DNA of 20,410 nt, from contig DASQFD010000023.1 in assembly GCA_035633255.1 (NCBI GenBank), forward strand, positions 1-20,410. Direction: 5' to 3'. Below, one piece after another: positions 18,733-20,410 of this stretch (positions are counted from its first letter, which is position 1; every line of letters begins with the position of its first letter). The notes beneath the pieces are model-generated. The model was not told the origin of the DNA. It saw only the letters and a program-made list of their open reading frames with translations, and made no database searches. A program made the translations under genes and the position numbers. Source of the DNA: DASQFD01 sp035633255. GTDB taxonomy: Bacteria; Actinomycetota; Actinomycetes; Actinomycetales; Dermatophilaceae.

Positions 18733-18740
18733 TGCGCGAC

Positions 18741-18746
18741 ATGGTA
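18741..18746 (-). promoter_or_regulatory. Possible -10 element of the metX transcript (TACCAT)
   Basis: TACCAT fits TANNNT and would start transcription near 18734, right at the 5' edge of the SAM-IV aptamer. No clear -35 is visible, so this is a position-based suggestion. Confidence 0.4.
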
Positions 18747-18833
18747 CGGGCGGGGAGCCGGCACCGCCCACGCCCTGTCCGCTCCTCGGGCACCCCCCTT
18801 TTCGGCCCCGCGGCCCCGCGCGAGGCGGACCGC

Positions 18834-19967
18834 TCAGCCGGCGCGTGCGCCGAGGTCGGGACGGATGCCCAGGTCGACGAGCCGGTGGACCAGGCGGGCC
18901 AGCCGGTAGCCCGGCTGCAGCCGCAGGGCCCGGTCCACCGCCTCGCGGGCCACGGCGCCGTCACCCTGCCCCCACGCCACGCAGGCGGCCACGGTGCAGA
19001 CGGCTGCGGCCTCCTCCGGGCACGCGTCCGGCACGGCGCGGCACAGCGCGAGCAGCCGATGCAGGAGCCGTTCCTGCGCCGCGACGTCGTCGGCCTCTCC
19101 CGCCGACGGGCGACCCGTCGCCTCGGCGTCCAGCCGGTCCAGGCGGTGTCCGACGGCCCGGGGCCGACCCGCCCCGCGGCCGCCGGGGCGGGGCGGTCCC
19201 AGGTGCTCGTGCAGCGCGCGAACCGTGTCGTCGTCCAGCGCGTCGGCGGGCAGCGCGTCCATCGACATCCACGACACGAGGCCGTCGCGCCACTCCCGGT
19301 CGTGGAGCGAGCCCGCGAGGCGAGCCACCTCCGCGGCGGTGAGCTCCGCGACCCGCACGGCGCCGTCGGACGGGTCCACGACCCGGGCCCACAGCTCCCC
19401 CGCCCTGACGTCGCCGAACGGCCGCCCGCGGCGGCGGAGCGCGGCGGTCGACGCGGCGACGCCCGCCCCAGCCCTCGGGTCCTCGGCCACCAGGCCGGCG
19501 ACGGCGTCGCGCGACGGCAGCGGCGCCCGCCCGGCCGCGACGAAGTCCGCCACCGCCGGGACGTCCTCGGCGCGGGGCAGCCGGTGGCCCCGCGCCGGAC
19601 AGCACCCGGCCCGGCAGCGCGGGGCGTACCAGCGGTCCCCCCGCACGACGAGCTGGTCCTCCACCCGGACCCCGCCGGCCGACAGCGCCCGGGCCAGTGC
19701 CCGGCTCACCACCTCGCTCTCGCCGCGGCGCTCCTCGTAGCCGATGACCAGGGCCCGGTCGGGGGCGGCTCGCAGCACCGGCCCGACGAGTGCGTCGACG
19801 GCCGCGCGCACGTTGCGCGCATCGGGCAGGTCCAGCCGGGCGACCGGCCCGAGGCCCCTCCCGCACAGGCTGACGAGGACGACGGACCGCTCCGGGTGGT
19901 ACCCGAGCAGGTAGGGCAGCGCGGCCAGGACCTCACGCGGTCCACGGAGAATGGTGGGTTCGCTCAT
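18834..19967 (-). CDS. DUF4192 domain-containing protein
   Basis: The 377-residue product begins with the family-typical block ILRGPREVLAALPYLLGYHPERSVVLVSL (residues 6-34), written here only as a landmark. RLDLPD and RALVIGYEE follow. The middle part has a Cys-rich CRAGCCP motif next to WYAPRC. The C-terminal third is helical and Arg/Ala/Leu-rich, with a repeat-like segment (AREAVDRALRLQPGYRLARL) that looks TPR-like. No signal peptide or membrane span was seen. DUF4192 proteins are found in actinobacteria and have no established function. The ATG at 19967 directly precedes the conserved block and has a modest GGTGG five bases upstream. An in-frame ATG at 20063 would add 32 poorly conserved-looking residues. 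Confidence 0.85.
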   Translation of the reverse strand: MSEPTILRGPREVLAALPYLLGYHPERSVVLVSLCGRGLGPVARLDLPDARNVRAAVDALVGPVLRAAPDRALVIGYEERRGESEVVSRALARALSAGGVRVEDQLVVRGDRWYAPRCRAGCCPARGHRLPRAEDVPAVADFVAAGRAPLPSRDAVAGLVAEDPRAGAGVAASTAALRRRGRPFGDVRAGELWARVVDPSDGAVRVAELTAAEVARLAGSLHDREWRDGLVSWMSMDALPADALDDDTVRALHEHLGPPRPGGRGAGRPRAVGHRLDRLDAEATGRPSAGEADDVAAQERLLHRLLALCRAVPDACPEEAAAVCTVAACVAWGQGDGAVAREAVDRALRLQPGYRLARLVHRLVDLGIRPDLGARAG

Positions 19968-20130
19968 GGACCCACCGTCGTCGGGCAGCCGGGCGGGGGC
20001 GTCGGCCCCGTGCCCTGCCTGTGGACGAATGTCGAGGCGGCTCGCGACTGTGGACGACGTCATCCGGCCCGACGCCCCGCCCGCGGACAGGCCCCGACGC
20101 CGACCGCCCGGGGGCGGCGGACCCCTGTTG
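19968..20130. other. Intergenic region upstream of the DUF4192 gene
   Basis: No gene is supported in these 163 bases. TGTGGAC occurs twice in direct orientation (20020-20026 and 20049-20055, 29 bases apart). Each matches seven of nine bases of a DnaA box on the opposite strand. No clear promoter or terminator was recognised. Confidence 0.4.
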
Positions 20131-20410
20131 CTACCGGACGACCTTCCCCGGCACCGTCTGGCCGGCCGCCCTGCTGGGTGCCGCACCCCGGCCGGCGGTC
20201 CCACCGGTGGAGCGGCCGCCGAACCGCCCGGCGCCCTTCTCCCAGATCAGGAAGTCCTCGGTCTCGGCGACCAGCTGGGCGGCCAGCCAGCTCATGACCA
20301 TGGCATCGTCCGCGAGGCCGAAGAGGCCCAGGACGCCCTCGGGCAGGAGGTCGACGGGCGAGACGACGTAGCCCGCGGCCGCCGCGATCGCGAGCAGACG
20401 CGGCACCGAG
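20131..20410 (-). CDS. DUF1232/YkvA-like small membrane protein, 5' end cut by window
   Basis: The frame is open to the window edge and ends at TAG 20133-20131. A GTG at 20406 could be the start, but the YkvA family normally has some residues before this point, so the gene is probably truncated. The visible part contains the family core: LLAIAAAAGYVVSPVDLLPE then GLFGLADDAMVMSWLAAQLV, matching the SP-D-L-P ... DD pattern of DUF1232. A charged, Gly-rich C-terminal tail follows (about 35 residues, ending VPGKVVR), with no hydrophobic segment. The function of this family is unknown. Confidence 0.75.
   Translation of the reverse strand, partial: SVPRLLAIAAAAGYVVSPVDLLPEGVLGLFGLADDAMVMSWLAAQLVAETEDFLIWEKGAGRFGGRSTGGTAGRGAAPSRAAGQTVPGKVVR

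Noticed and set aside
18781..18833. Terminator hairpin after the DUF4192 gene
   Set aside because: GC-rich runs can fold, but no clean stem-loop or T-run is present on the minus strand.

Overview
The window is very G+C-rich (I estimate about 73% by eye) and densely coding. GTG starts are frequent, and third codon positions are almost all G or C. Gene order and protein types indicate a high-GC actinobacterium. The MurE DNPR motif, the SigA with a long Lys/Ala-rich N-terminus and the SAM-IV riboswitch are all consistent with that. The overall look suggests Micrococcales, perhaps the Intrasporangiaceae/Ornithinimicrobiaceae group, but the genus is inference only.

Bases 1-9911 (minus strand) are the division and cell wall (dcw) cluster, read right to left as mraZ, rsmH, ftsL, ftsI, murE, murF, mraY, murD and the first codons of a probable ftsW. 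Most junctions are 4-base ATGA/GTGA overlaps, so the cluster looks like one translationally coupled operon that builds lipid II and the septal transpeptidase. Upstream of mraZ, four TGGSG-type boxes at an exact 10-base period (9962-9996) form a typical MraZ operator. A C-rich untranslated stretch separates mraZ from rsmH.

Bases 10298-14888 (plus strand), divergent from mraZ, hold a MoxR AAA+ ATPase, a DUF58 protein and a membrane transglutaminase. This is a compact three-gene operon of a widespread but poorly understood type. Its last gene runs tail-to-tail into the primary sigma factor gene, with a 13-base overlap.

Bases 14876-20410 (minus strand) hold sigA, a universal stress protein, metX (homoserine O-acyltransferase), a DUF4192 protein and the truncated gene of a DUF1232/YkvA-like protein. 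metX is preceded by a well-conserved SAM-IV riboswitch that ends right at its ribosome binding site.

The most unusual signal is a short DNA word, GGTATGCCGY (complement RCGGCATACC), present nine times. Every TAT or ATA trinucleotide I could find in the window lies in it, apart from the sigA promoter region. It occurs in both orientations, in several reading-frame contexts and once outside genes, so it looks like a DNA-level signal rather than a protein motif. No CRISPR array, insertion sequence, tRNA or rRNA was seen, and no region looks horizontally acquired.
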